13,492 nt of DNA. It comes from an uncultured Paraprevotella sp. Its GTDB lineage: Bacteria > Bacteroidota > Bacteroidia > Bacteroidales > Bacteroidaceae. The translations under genes and the position numbers were made by a program. Each line of letters opens with the position of its first letter. The stretch's first letter is position 1. The notes under the pieces are model-generated. The model had not been told where the DNA came from. It worked only from the letters and a program-made list of their open reading frames with translations, and searched no databases. The DNA lies in NCBI GenBank assembly GCA_900770805.1, contig CAAGLP010000052.1:1-13492 (forward strand), in the 5' to 3' direction. Below are positions 1 through 6,904 of the stretch, in pieces.

Positions 1-1223
1 CGGAACAGGTCCAGTGCCTCCTCACGGATATCCTCGGCATCGTGCCAGTCCTCAAGCATTGAACGGTTGGACAGCTTGTCCCAAATCTCCGTCAGGTCGT
101 GTACCAGCTTGTGGTCTTCTGCCGTGGGTTGGAAATCCTCGGGCATCTGAGGTGCCGTCACACTTTCCATTACATCCAGAATCAGCACAGAGTGATGTGC
201 CGTCAGACTTCGACCACCCTCGGTGATGAGGTTGGGATGAGGGATATTGTTCTTGTTTGCAGCCTCCACAAAGGTGTAGACACAGTCATTGACATACTCC
301 TGAATGCTATAGTTGACAGAGCTTTCCGAGTTGCTGCTTCGTGTACCGTCATAGTCAACACCAAGACCGCCACCACAATCGACGAACTTGATATTGTAAC
401 CCATGGCATGAAGCTGTACATAGAACTGTGCGGCCTCCTTCAGTGCTGTGGATATACGGCGTATCTTTGTTATCTGGCTACCGATGTGGAAGTGGATGAA
501 TGTCAGACAATCCTTCAGATTCATCTCCTCCAAAGTCTGCAAGGCAGTTAGCAGTTCGGAACTGTTCAGACCAAACTTACTTGCATCGCCACCGCTCTCC
601 TGCCATTTGCCACTACCGCTGGAAGCCAACTTGATACGTATACCAAGATTGGGACGTACACCGAGCTTGGCTGCTGTGTCGGCAATGATTTTCAGTTCCG
701 GTAACTTCTCCACCACCAGGAATACACGTTTCCCCATCTTCTGGGCCAATAGAGCCAACTCAATGAAGTTCTGGTCCTTATGGCCGTTACAGATTATCAA
801 TGATTCGGTATCCATGTGCGTAGCCAGCACAGCATGAAGTTCAGGCTTACTGCCGGCCTCCAGACCAAGGTTGTATCTCTTGCCGTGGCTGATGATTTCC
901 TCAACTACAGGGCGCATCTGGTTAACCTTGATTGGGAATATGATGAAATGCTCTCCCTGATAGTTGTATTCCTTGCCAGCTGTGCGGAAACAGGCATCGG
1001 TCTTCTGGATACGGCTGTCTAGGATATCAGGGAAGCGCAGAAGCATAGGTGCTGCAACATGCTTGGTGACAAGACGGTCCACCACTTCCTTCAGGTCTAT
1101 GCGTGCTCCGTTCTTCTTGGGTTCCACATAGACATGTCCTTTGTCGTTGATGCCAAAGAAATTTACACCCCATCCCTTGATGTTGTATAACTCTTCCGAG
1201 TCCTCAATACGCCACTTTTTCAT
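1..1223 (-). CDS. speA: Biosynthetic arginine decarboxylase, N-terminal ~407 residues (C-terminus beyond left edge)
   Basis: A PLP enzyme that decarboxylates arginine to agmatine, the first step of one putrescine/spermidine route. I translated the minus strand from the ATG at 1223-1221 (start MKKWRIEDSEELYNIKGWGV). The frame stays open to the left edge, leaving about 407 of the roughly 630 residues usual for SpeA, so the C-terminal third is missing only because the window ends. Seen: PIKVNQ near residue 99, which holds the PLP-binding lysine of this fold-III family; GLEAGSKPEL just after it; FIHFHIGSQ; the glycine-rich DCGGGLGVDYDG; and LITEGGRS. All belong to the alanine-racemase-like barrel. 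It lies 74 bp downstream of aroK on the same strand. I see no TAnnTTTG box in that gap, so it is probably transcribed with topA and aroK. No frameshift in the visible part. The family assignment is secure. Confidence 0.95.
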   Translation of the reverse strand, partial: MKKWRIEDSEELYNIKGWGVNFFGINDKGHVYVEPKKNGARIDLKEVVDRLVTKHVAAPMLLRFPDILDSRIQKTDACFRTAGKEYNYQGEHFIIFPIKVNQMRPVVEEIISHGKRYNLGLEAGSKPELHAVLATHMDTESLIICNGHKDQNFIELALLAQKMGKRVFLVVEKLPELKIIADTAAKLGVRPNLGIRIKLASSGSGKWQESGGDASKFGLNSSELLTALQTLEEMNLKDCLTFIHFHIGSQITKIRRISTALKEAAQFYVQLHAMGYNIKFVDCGGGLGVDYDGTRSSNSESSVNYSIQEYVNDCVYTFVEAANKNNIPHPNLITEGGRSLTAHHSVLILDVMESVTAPQMPEDFQPTAEDHKLVHDLTEIWDKLSNRSMLEDWHDAEDIREEALDLF

Positions 1224-1297
1224 TTATATGACAGGATTATTGCCAAAGGCTGTTTGTTGTTATATTTGATCGGTTAATGTATAATTATAAGTTTGCT

Positions 1298-1825
1298 CTA
1301 TATGCCAGTTGCCTCTCGGAGTAACCTTACGCTTTCCGCAACCTTTTCTCTGGAATTCAGAAGATCAACATTGAAGATGTGCTTGGCCTTCATGTAGAAT
1401 GGCTCACGTTGGGTGAGCATGTTCTGGATGTAGGAGGTCAGTTCCTCTTCACTCTTGCCTACTATCAGGGGTCGTACCACCTTGCCCATTTTCAGGTGAG
1501 CGGCCAACACCTCGGCCGATGCTTTCAGGTATATGGTGTCGCATAGCGAATTCATGTAGTCCATGTTGTCGTAGAAACACGGTGTGCCTCCTCCACAGGA
1601 AATGATGACGTTCTCAAATTCCGCCACCTCATGCAGCATGTTGCGCTCTATCTCGCGGAAGCCTTCTTCACCTCGTTCCTCAAAGAGTTGCGCCACTGTT
1701 CTATGGAAACGCATTTCTATGTACCAGTCCAGGTCGTAGAACTGCAGGCCCATTTCCTTTGCCATGGCATGACCGATGGTTGTCTTCCCGGCTCCCATAT
1801 ATCCCAGCAGGACTATGCTTCTCAT
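1298..1825 (-). CDS. aroK: Shikimate kinase
   Basis: Phosphorylates shikimate to shikimate 3-phosphate with ATP, the fifth step of the chorismate (aromatic amino acid) pathway, in the cytosol. At 175 residues it is the usual size for a single-domain shikimate kinase. Seen: Walker A GYMGAGKT at residues 8-15; DLDWYIE at 31-37, with the Asp that serves Mg/shikimate binding; GFREIE at 55-60, with the substrate-binding Arg; the CGGGTP shikimate-binding loop at 77-82; the lid motif VVRPL at 116-120, with its Arg; and QREPFY at 139-144. The start is the ATG directly before RSIVLLGYMGAGKT, leaving no room for a longer N-terminus. It begins 27 bp after the topA stop on the same strand, so the two are very likely cotranscribed. 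I cannot distinguish aroK from aroL by sequence; aroK is the usual name in Bacteroidales. Confidence 0.95.
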   Translation of the reverse strand: MRSIVLLGYMGAGKTTIGHAMAKEMGLQFYDLDWYIEMRFHRTVAQLFEERGEEGFREIERNMLHEVAEFENVIISCGGGTPCFYDNMDYMNSLCDTIYLKASAEVLAAHLKMGKVVRPLIVGKSEEELTSYIQNMLTQREPFYMKAKHIFNVDLLNSREKVAESVRLLREATGI

Positions 1826-1852
1826 CCTTAAGCAGGTTTGTATATATTGGTC

Positions 1853-4183
1853 TTACTTTTTCCTTTTAACGGCTTTTGTCGCAGGTGCCGGTGTATTATT
1901 GATTATCTCCATGCACTCTTCGTAGGTGAGTGACTCTGCCTTGTCGTGCATGTTCTTCGGCAACTTGTAGTTCTGCTTCTTGTAAACCAGGTATGGACCA
2001 TATCTGCCGTTCATGACTTCCAACTCTGCATCTTCCTCAAAGGTCTTGAGATGTTTTCTTGCTTCGTCCAAACGGAATTGTAGAATAATTTGTACGGCAT
2101 GTTCAAGGCTGATGGACAGAGGGTCAGTATCCTTGGGGATGGAGATATATGTCTTGCCGATATTTATATATGGGCCGAACTTTCCAGCGCCAATCTTCAC
2201 CATGTCGCCGTCGAAATCTCCCAATTCTCGTGGTAGCTTGAAGAGTTCCAGAGCTTCATTCAGAGTAATGGTCTCCAGACTTTGGTCCTTCTTGAGTTGT
2301 GCAAACCTTGGCTTCTTGTCGCTATCTGTGCTGCCAATCTGGGCAACAGGGCCAAATCGTCCAATCTTTACCATTACGGGTTCGCCGCTTTTGGGATCTG
2401 TGCCCAGCATGCGCTCGCCAACACGATGTTCGCTACGGCTGTTCAGGCTCTGTTCCACTTTGGGATCGAAGTCCTCATAGAACTTGCGAATCATATGTAT
2501 CCAGTCGGCCTTTCCTTCGGCAATGTCGTCGAATTCCTTTTCTACTTCAGCGGTGAAGTTGTAGTCCATTATCTCAGGGAAACTATCCATAAGGAAATCG
2601 TTCACCACGATGCCGGTGTCTGTGGGTAGAAGTTTTCCCCTTTCCGCGCCAATAGTCATCTCGCGGTCAAAAGTCTCGGTCTTGCCGTCTTTGAGGGTGA
2701 TTACGGTATATGTAACCGTTTCACCGGGTTTGTCTCCCTTTTGTACGTATTCGCGATCCTGTATGGTGGTGATAGTTGTGGCATATGTAGAAGGGCGACC
2801 AATTCCCAGTTCTTCCAACTTCTTTACCAATGATGCTTCGTTGAAGCGTGCGGGACGCTGGCTGAAACGTTGTGTGGCCAGTATTTCCTGATTGCTCAGT
2901 ACCTGACCGTTTGCCAATGCAGGCAATAGATTGTCACCGTTTTCGTTATCCTCCTCTTCAGAGGCGATGTTATGTGCTTGATACACCTTTAGGAAACCTT
3001 CAAATGTAACTACCTCACCGGTGGCGATGAATTGGTTGTCTTTGTCTCCGCTGATGCTTATTATGGCTTGGGTGCGCTCTATCTGTGCATCTGCCATCTG
3101 ACTGGCTATGGTGCGTTTCCATATTAGTTCGTAAAGTCTTCTTTCCTGCATGGAGCCCTGTATCTCGAGCCTGTCCATGTAGGTGGGACGTATAGCTTCG
3201 TGTGCTTCCTGTGCACCCTTGCTGCTTGTGTGGTACTGGCGTATGGAAACGTAGTCAGCGCCCATGTTTTCAGTAATGTACTTCTTGCTGGCGCCAAGGC
3301 ACAGTTTGGACAGATTCACACTATCCGTACGCATGTATGTTATCATACCGCTTTCATACAGTCGCTGTGCTATCATCATGGTCTGTGCTACGCTCAGACC
3401 TAATTTGTGGGCAGCTTCCTGTTGCAGGGTAGAGGTTGTGAATGGGGGAGCCGGACTTCTTTTTGCCGGTTTCTTTGTTATTTCCTGTATGGTGAAAGTT
3501 GCGCCCTTGCAACTTTCCAAAAAGGCTTGGGCTTCCTCCTGTGTCATAAAGCGACGGGGTAATTCGGCCCTTACTTCCTCGCCACTCTCAGTTAGGAATA
3601 TACCTGTCACGCGGTACGCCGTTTCGCTTTTGAAGGAGAGAACTTCCCTTTCCTTTTCTACAATAAGGCGTACGGCCACGCTTTGTACGCGACCGGCAGA
3701 CAGGGCTGGTTTCACCTTACGCCATAGTACGGGGCTGAGCTTGAAACCAACGATGCGGTCCAACAGACGGCGTGCCTGCTGTGCATTGACAAGGTTCTCG
3801 TCAATTTGTCGGGGATGTTCTATTGCTTCCAGAATGGCGTTTTGGGTAATTTCATGGAAGACGATACGTTTTGTGCGTGTGGGGTCCAGTTCCAAAACCT
3901 GCTGAAGGTGCCAGGATATGGCTTCTCCTTCGCGGTCTTCATCGGAAGCCAACCATACGGTTTCCGACTCGGCCGACATCTTCTTCAATGTCTGTACAAT
4001 CTTCTGCTTGTCGGCAGGAATCTCGTACTGTGGTGCAAAGGTATTGGTATCTATGCTGAAGTTCTTCTTCTTTAAATCACGGATATGTCCGTAGGAAGAC
4101 TGGACCTTGTAGTCTTCGCCAAGGAACTTTTCTATAGTCTTTGCCTTGGCAGGGCTCTCCACGATAACCAGATTTTTATTCAT
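1853..4183 (-). CDS. topA: DNA topoisomerase I (type IA)
   Basis: Relaxes negative supercoils by cutting one DNA strand through a 5'-phosphotyrosine intermediate. I place the start at the ATG at 4183-4181 (MNKNLVIVESPAKAKTIEKF), giving 776 residues. A longer in-frame start at 4243 would add 20 residues, but it lies upstream of the predicted -7 promoter box at 4221-4214 and precedes the conserved Toprim start. Seen: Toprim domain with Glu9 in VIVESPAKA and ASDEDREGE at 79-87 (metal-binding acidic residues); the NAQQARRLLDRIVGFKLSP segment near 133; SAGRVQSVAVRLI near 162; and the active-site motif GMITYMRTDS with Tyr283. The C-terminus has three degenerate Toprim C-terminal repeats (IGRFGPV, IGAGKFGPYI, NGRYGPYLVY) and a basic tail. 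There are no four-cysteine zinc fingers, unlike E. coli TopA. It is the first gene of the topA-aroK-speA cluster. Confidence 0.97.
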   Translation of the reverse strand: MNKNLVIVESPAKAKTIEKFLGEDYKVQSSYGHIRDLKKKNFSIDTNTFAPQYEIPADKQKIVQTLKKMSAESETVWLASDEDREGEAISWHLQQVLELDPTRTKRIVFHEITQNAILEAIEHPRQIDENLVNAQQARRLLDRIVGFKLSPVLWRKVKPALSAGRVQSVAVRLIVEKEREVLSFKSETAYRVTGIFLTESGEEVRAELPRRFMTQEEAQAFLESCKGATFTIQEITKKPAKRSPAPPFTTSTLQQEAAHKLGLSVAQTMMIAQRLYESGMITYMRTDSVNLSKLCLGASKKYITENMGADYVSIRQYHTSSKGAQEAHEAIRPTYMDRLEIQGSMQERRLYELIWKRTIASQMADAQIERTQAIISISGDKDNQFIATGEVVTFEGFLKVYQAHNIASEEEDNENGDNLLPALANGQVLSNQEILATQRFSQRPARFNEASLVKKLEELGIGRPSTYATTITTIQDREYVQKGDKPGETVTYTVITLKDGKTETFDREMTIGAERGKLLPTDTGIVVNDFLMDSFPEIMDYNFTAEVEKEFDDIAEGKADWIHMIRKFYEDFDPKVEQSLNSRSEHRVGERMLGTDPKSGEPVMVKIGRFGPVAQIGSTDSDKKPRFAQLKKDQSLETITLNEALELFKLPRELGDFDGDMVKIGAGKFGPYINIGKTYISIPKDTDPLSISLEHAVQIILQFRLDEARKHLKTFEEDAELEVMNGRYGPYLVYKKQNYKLPKNMHDKAESLTYEECMEIINNTPAPATKAVKRKK

Positions 4184-4213
4184 CGTTCCGTCTGTTTTTA
4201 TGAATGCTGACCG

Positions 4214-4221
4214 CAAAGATA
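4214..4221 (-). promoter_or_regulatory. Candidate -7 box of the topA promoter
   Basis: Read on the minus strand this is TATCTTTG, an exact match to the Bacteroidota TAnnTTTG consensus, within CTTATCTTTGCGG. It would start transcription about 25 bases before the topA ATG at 4183. The position 20 bases upstream reads TAAT, so the -33 element is poor. The match and location support a promoter, but its strength is uncertain. Confidence 0.55.
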
Positions 4222-4273
4222 AGTTATTTTTCCCATTATACATTATTTATTATGCAAAAAAAATGGCAAATGC

Positions 4274-4304
4274 TTGCACCGTTTTTTTCTTTTGTTTATC
4301 TTTG
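4274..4304 (+). promoter_or_regulatory. Promoter of the NfeD-like/flotillin operon
   Basis: TATCTTTG at 4297-4304 is an exact TAnnTTTG -7 box. A TTG at 4274-4276 sits exactly 20 bases upstream, where the -33 element belongs. The predicted start, near 4309-4311, gives a leader of roughly 44 bases before the ATG at 4354. With the topA box on the other strand, it makes 4184-4353 a divergent promoter region, rich in A/T runs and without other recognisable content. Confidence 0.65.
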
Positions 4305-4353
4305 TCTATGACAAAAGAAGATTATCGTATTTCAACAAAAAACACTAATACCT

Positions 4354-4974
4354 ATGACAGACGCTTTTTATGAATGGTACAATGCCATGCCCTCCACTCT
4401 TCAGGTATATTGGGTTATTGCGCTTATCACCTCTTTGGTATTCCTTATCCAAATGGTGCTCACATTTATTGGCATTGGGGATGCTGATTCCGACATTGAT
4501 TTTGGAGGCGATGCTGACTTCAGTGGCGATGCCGACTTCTCAGATGGTGGCACGTTGGACACAGGCGGTGCCATGCAGCTCTTCACCATCCGCAACGTAA
4601 TCAACTTCCTCCTTGGCCTTGGTTGGGGTGGAGTATGTCTCTACTCTTCCATCCTTAATCCCATCCTGCACACCCTTTGTGCAATACTGGTGGGCGTTAT
4701 CTTTGTGTATATCTTTGTATTGATATATAAGCAGATGCGTCGCTTTGAGAAGAACGGAGCCTTCAATATCAAGGAGTGTGTGGGACAGATTGTAGACGTC
4801 TACCTTACTATCCCTGCCAATCGCTCCGGCTCTGGCAAGGTACAGGTCAGTTTTTATGGATCAGTTCAGGAACTCTCGGCACTGACGGACAATGACTCTC
4901 CTATCCGTTCTGGCCTCAAGGTTCGCATCGTGGAGGTGGTCGATGGTAGCACCGTGCTAGTGGAAAAGGCATAG
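4354..4974 (+). CDS. NfeD/YuaF/YqiJ-like membrane protein with C-terminal OB-fold
   Basis: Probable inner-membrane partner of the flotillin encoded next to it; NfeD-family proteins are commonly paired with SPFH proteins. At 206 residues it shows TM1 about 17-41, an exposed Asp/Gly-rich loop 43-69, TM2 about 79-100, TM3 about 103-126, a basic stretch (KQMRRFEK) and a soluble domain 137-206. That domain contains ECVGQIVDVYLTIP, GKVQVSFYGS and GLKVRIVEVVDGSTVLVEK, the beta-strand pattern of an NfeD-type OB-fold. The loop contains GDADFS twice in a row, encoded by an 18-base tandem repeat at 4507-4542. It lacks the N-terminal protease domain of long NfeD proteins. Flotillin follows after a 71-bp A/T-rich gap without a TAnnTTTG box, so one operon is likely. 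The family is inferred from topology, OB-fold pattern and neighbour, not from a catalytic signature. Confidence 0.8.
   Translation: MTDAFYEWYNAMPSTLQVYWVIALITSLVFLIQMVLTFIGIGDADSDIDFGGDADFSGDADFSDGGTLDTGGAMQLFTIRNVINFLLGLGWGGVCLYSSILNPILHTLCAILVGVIFVYIFVLIYKQMRRFEKNGAFNIKECVGQIVDVYLTIPANRSGSGKVQVSFYGSVQELSALTDNDSPIRSGLKVRIVEVVDGSTVLVEKA
4507..4542 (+). repeat. 18-bp tandem duplication encoding GDADFS twice
   Basis: Two consecutive 18-base units, each beginning GGCGATGC and encoding GDADFS, differ at a few positions. They lie in the loop between TM1 and TM2 of the NfeD-like protein. Flanking sequence (DADSDIDFGG before, DGG after) repeats the same Asp-x-Asp theme, so the array may once have been longer. 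Confidence 0.8.
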
Positions 4975-5045
4975 CTTCCTTATCCATATTCTTATACCTA
5001 ATATTTTATTACATATAATACACTAACAAACTAACAAACAATCTT

Positions 5046-6413
5046 ATGCTTGACCCTATCTATCTTATTATTATCGGCATTGTAGTGTTGGTAATGCTGG
5101 TTATGGCGCTTTTGAATCGCTATCGTCGTTGTCCTTCCGACAAGATTCTTGTTGTCTATGGTTCTACCTTAGGGCGCAGTTCTGCCAAGTGCGTCCATGG
5201 TGGCGGTACCTTCGTGTGGCCTGTCCTCCAGGACTATGCCTACCTGTCGCTGACCCCCATAGGCATTGATGCCAACCTTACCAATGCTCTGTCTCGCCAG
5301 AACATTCGTGTGGACGTTCCCTGCCGATTCACCGTAGGTATCAGCACCGAACCCGAATCTATGCTGGCTGCTGCCGAGCGTCTGCTGGGCCTTCAGTCTT
5401 CACAGATTCAGGAAATGGCACGCGATATTCTGTTTGGTCAGTTGCGTCTGGTTATCGCTACCATGAGCATTGAGGAACTGAACTCCGATCGTGACAAGTT
5501 CCTGGAGGCTATCACCGCAAATGTGGAGGTTGAGTTGAAGAAGATTGGTCTTCGTCTGATCAACGTGAACGTGACCGACATCAAGGACGAGAGCGGCTAC
5601 ATCGAGGCTCTCGGTCAGGAGGCTGCCGCCAAGGCTATCAACGAGGCAAAGGTTCGTGTTGCCGAGCAGGAAAAGGTAGGTGAGATTGGTCGTGCCGAGG
5701 CTGTCCGCGAAACTCGTATCCGTACTGCCGAAGCTAATGCTCAGGCCGTACAGGGTGAGAATGAGGCCAAGATTACCATTGCCAACTCTGATGCAAACCG
5801 TCGTGAGCGTGAGGCTGAGGCTCAGCGCAAGGCGATAGCTGCCGAGAAGGTTGCCCAGGCTCAAGCTTTGGAGGAAGCGTATGCTGCCGAGCAGAAGGCC
5901 GAGGATGCACGTGCCGATCGTGATCGTGCAAGTCAGAATGCAAATGTCATCGTTGCCCAGGAAATTGAGAAACGTCGTTTGGTTATTGCTGCTGAGGCAG
6001 AGGCAGAGCAGAAGCGCGTTAATGCCAAGGGTGAGGCAGATGCCATCTTTGCCAAGATGGAGGCTGAGGCTAAGGGTCTGTATGAGATTCTTACCAAGCA
6101 GGCCGATGGTTATGACCGCATGATCAAGGCTGCCGGAGGCGATGCTACCAAGGCATACACCTTGCTATTGTTGGAGAAGCTGCCAGAACTTGTTAAGACT
6201 CAGGTGGATGCTATTAAGGGTATCAATATCGACAAGGTTACTGTTTGGGACGGCGGTGCTGGTACAGCAAACGGTCAAACCTCTACCGCTAACTTCCTGT
6301 CTGGTCTCATGAAGTCTGTTCCTCCTTTGAATGACCTCTTCGATCAGGCTGGTATGGCTCTCCCTGAATATCTCGCCAAGAAGAAGGACGAGAAGGTAGA
6401 AACAGAGAAGTAA
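5046..6413 (+). CDS. Flotillin-family (SPFH domain) membrane scaffold protein
   Basis: Membrane-anchored scaffold of the flotillin/YuaG/YqiK group; bacterial relatives organise membrane microdomains and affect envelope stability. At 455 residues it starts with a membrane segment (about 5-24, LIIIGIVVLVMLVMALL) followed by the basic NRYRR. The SPFH domain runs about 30-190, including GGGTFVWPVLQDYAYLSLTP, MARDILFGQLRLVIATMSIE and GLRLINVNVTDIKDESGYIE. From about 190 to 350 there is a long helix very rich in Ala, Glu, Lys and Arg, with many EA pairs, the typical flotillin coiled coil. The C-terminus has LLLLEKLPELV and GINIDKVTVWDGG, then a charged tail. It is the second gene of a pair with the NfeD-like protein, like yuaF-yuaG in Bacillus. 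I give no gene symbol because YuaG/FloT and YqiK relatives cannot be separated by eye. Confidence 0.9.
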   Translation: MLDPIYLIIIGIVVLVMLVMALLNRYRRCPSDKILVVYGSTLGRSSAKCVHGGGTFVWPVLQDYAYLSLTPIGIDANLTNALSRQNIRVDVPCRFTVGISTEPESMLAAAERLLGLQSSQIQEMARDILFGQLRLVIATMSIEELNSDRDKFLEAITANVEVELKKIGLRLINVNVTDIKDESGYIEALGQEAAAKAINEAKVRVAEQEKVGEIGRAEAVRETRIRTAEANAQAVQGENEAKITIANSDANRREREAEAQRKAIAAEKVAQAQALEEAYAAEQKAEDARADRDRASQNANVIVAQEIEKRRLVIAAEAEAEQKRVNAKGEADAIFAKMEAEAKGLYEILTKQADGYDRMIKAAGGDATKAYTLLLLEKLPELVKTQVDAIKGINIDKVTVWDGGAGTANGQTSTANFLSGLMKSVPPLNDLFDQAGMALPEYLAKKKDEKVETEK

Positions 6414-6463
6414 ACTCGTGTAATGCTTTGGGCTGACTACATCCAGCCTGTGGTATAACGATA

Positions 6464-6504
6464 TTACGGGCATTTCCTTCCATTAAGGGTGGGAATGCCC
6501 GTAA
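6464..6504 (+). terminator. Hairpin after the flotillin gene, possible terminator
   Basis: TTACGGGCATT at 6464-6474 pairs perfectly with AATGCCCGTAA at 6494-6504. Three further pairs inside (one G-T) give a 14-bp stem around a 13-base loop. It lies 51 bases after the flotillin stop. No T-run follows it (ACTATATATTACTG), so an intrinsic terminator is plausible but not certain. The hairpin itself is plain. Confidence 0.6.
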
Positions 6505-6554
6505 ACTATATATTACTGAAGGGTAATAATGGCTATTTGTTGTTATCCTAATAA

Positions 6555-6562
6555 TACCTTTG
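6555..6562 (+). promoter_or_regulatory. Weak candidate -7 box upstream of tRNA-Leu
   Basis: TACCTTTG matches TAnnTTTG. The nearest TTTG (6536-6539) is only 15 bases upstream rather than the 20 seen at other promoters here. It may be a second tRNA promoter, a promoter for a small transcript, or chance. The better candidate for the tRNA is at 6605-6636. Confidence 0.25.
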
Positions 6563-6604
6563 CTGGCTAAAAACAATGGGATGATGCTATTTTTTAAAGA
6601 AAAG

Positions 6605-6636
6605 TTTGGAGTTTCCGAAAAAATACCATACCTTTG
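6605..6636 (+). promoter_or_regulatory. Promoter of tRNA-Leu
   Basis: TTTG at 6605-6608, exactly 20 bases, then TACCTTTG at 6629-6636: a textbook Bacteroidota promoter. Transcription should start around 6641-6643, leaving a leader of about 8 bases before the mature tRNA 5' end at 6650, to be removed by RNase P. Confidence 0.8.
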
Positions 6637-6649
6637 CACTCGCAATTAA

Positions 6650-6731
6650 GCCCAGATGGCGGAATAGGTAGACGCGTTGGTCTCAAACACCAATACCGCA
6701 AGGTGTGCCGGTTCGATCCCGGCTCTGGGTA
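6650..6731 (+). tRNA. tRNA-Leu, anticodon CAA
   Basis: It folds as a complete class II tRNA. The acceptor stem is GCCCAGA (6650-6656) with TCTGGGT (6724-6730), one terminal G-T pair and discriminator A6731. The D arm is GCG/CGC around GAATAGGTAGA. The anticodon stem is TTGGT/ACCAA with loop CTCAAAC, putting the anticodon CAA at 6684-6686, which reads UUG codons. The long variable arm (ACC-GCAA-GGT) is expected for Leu. The T arm is GCCGG/CCGGC with loop TTCGATC. CCA is not encoded (CTGCA follows) and must be added after transcription. A convergent terminator begins 8 bases after the 3' end. Confidence 0.97.
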
Positions 6732-6739
6732 CTGCAAAA

Positions 6740-6773
6740 AAGTGGGTCAGTTCAACTTCGAACTGACCCACTT
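6740..6773 (-). terminator. Intrinsic terminator of the trmH transcript (possibly also of tRNA-Leu)
   Basis: AAGTGGGTCAGTTC (6740-6753) and GAACTGACCCACTT (6760-6773) form a perfect 14-bp stem with a 6-base loop. On the minus strand the stem is followed at once by TTTT then GC, continuing the TT at the stem end, so it is a canonical rho-independent terminator for the gene ending at 6898. On the plus strand the downstream T-rich stretch (TATATCTTGTTTTT) is looser, so termination of the tRNA transcript is possible but weaker. Confidence 0.85.
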
Positions 6774-6789
6774 GCGTTATATCTTGTTT

Positions 6790-6904
6790 TTGTCCTCATT
6801 GAGGACGCGTCTTTGTTCTCATTGAGGACGCACGCTTGTCGTCAATGACAACAAAGGTTTGTTGTCGGGGAGGACGTTTTCTTGTCCTCCAGGAGGGTTA
6901 TTTT
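6790..6904. repeat. Five-unit tandem array of degenerate 23-bp palindromic repeats
   Basis: TTGT recurs at 6790, 6813, 6836, 6859 and 6882, exactly every 23 bases. The first two units share TTGTyCTCATTGAGGACGC. Most units carry a small dyad: GTCCTC-ATT-GAGGAC in unit 1, the same with a G-T pair in unit 2, TTGTC-GTCAAT-GACAA in unit 3 and CCTCC-A-GGAGG in unit 5. Unit 4 pairs forward into unit 5 (GGAGGAC at 6869-6875 with GTCCTCC at 6884-6890). Unit 5 includes the stop codon of the TrmH-family gene, so the array forms most of that gene's 3' untranslated region before the terminator. It is not a CRISPR: units abut with no unique spacers. Confidence 0.75.

Noticed and set aside
99..837. Plus-strand open frames at the left end
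   Set aside because: They are shadows of the minus-strand arginine decarboxylase, whose open frame with PLP-lysine and glycine-rich motifs covers the whole stretch.
3264..3905. 213-residue plus-strand open frame inside topA
   Set aside because: It lies fully antisense to the conserved TopA core (Toprim and active-site regions) and its translation has no family pattern.
5400..5864. 154-residue minus-strand open frame inside the flotillin gene
   Set aside because: It mirrors the Ala/Glu-rich coiled-coil coding repeat (giving Leu/Ser-rich protein) and has no independent support.
6790..6904. The 23-bp array as a CRISPR array
   Set aside because: Units abut without unique spacers, drift strongly between copies, and no cas genes are present.
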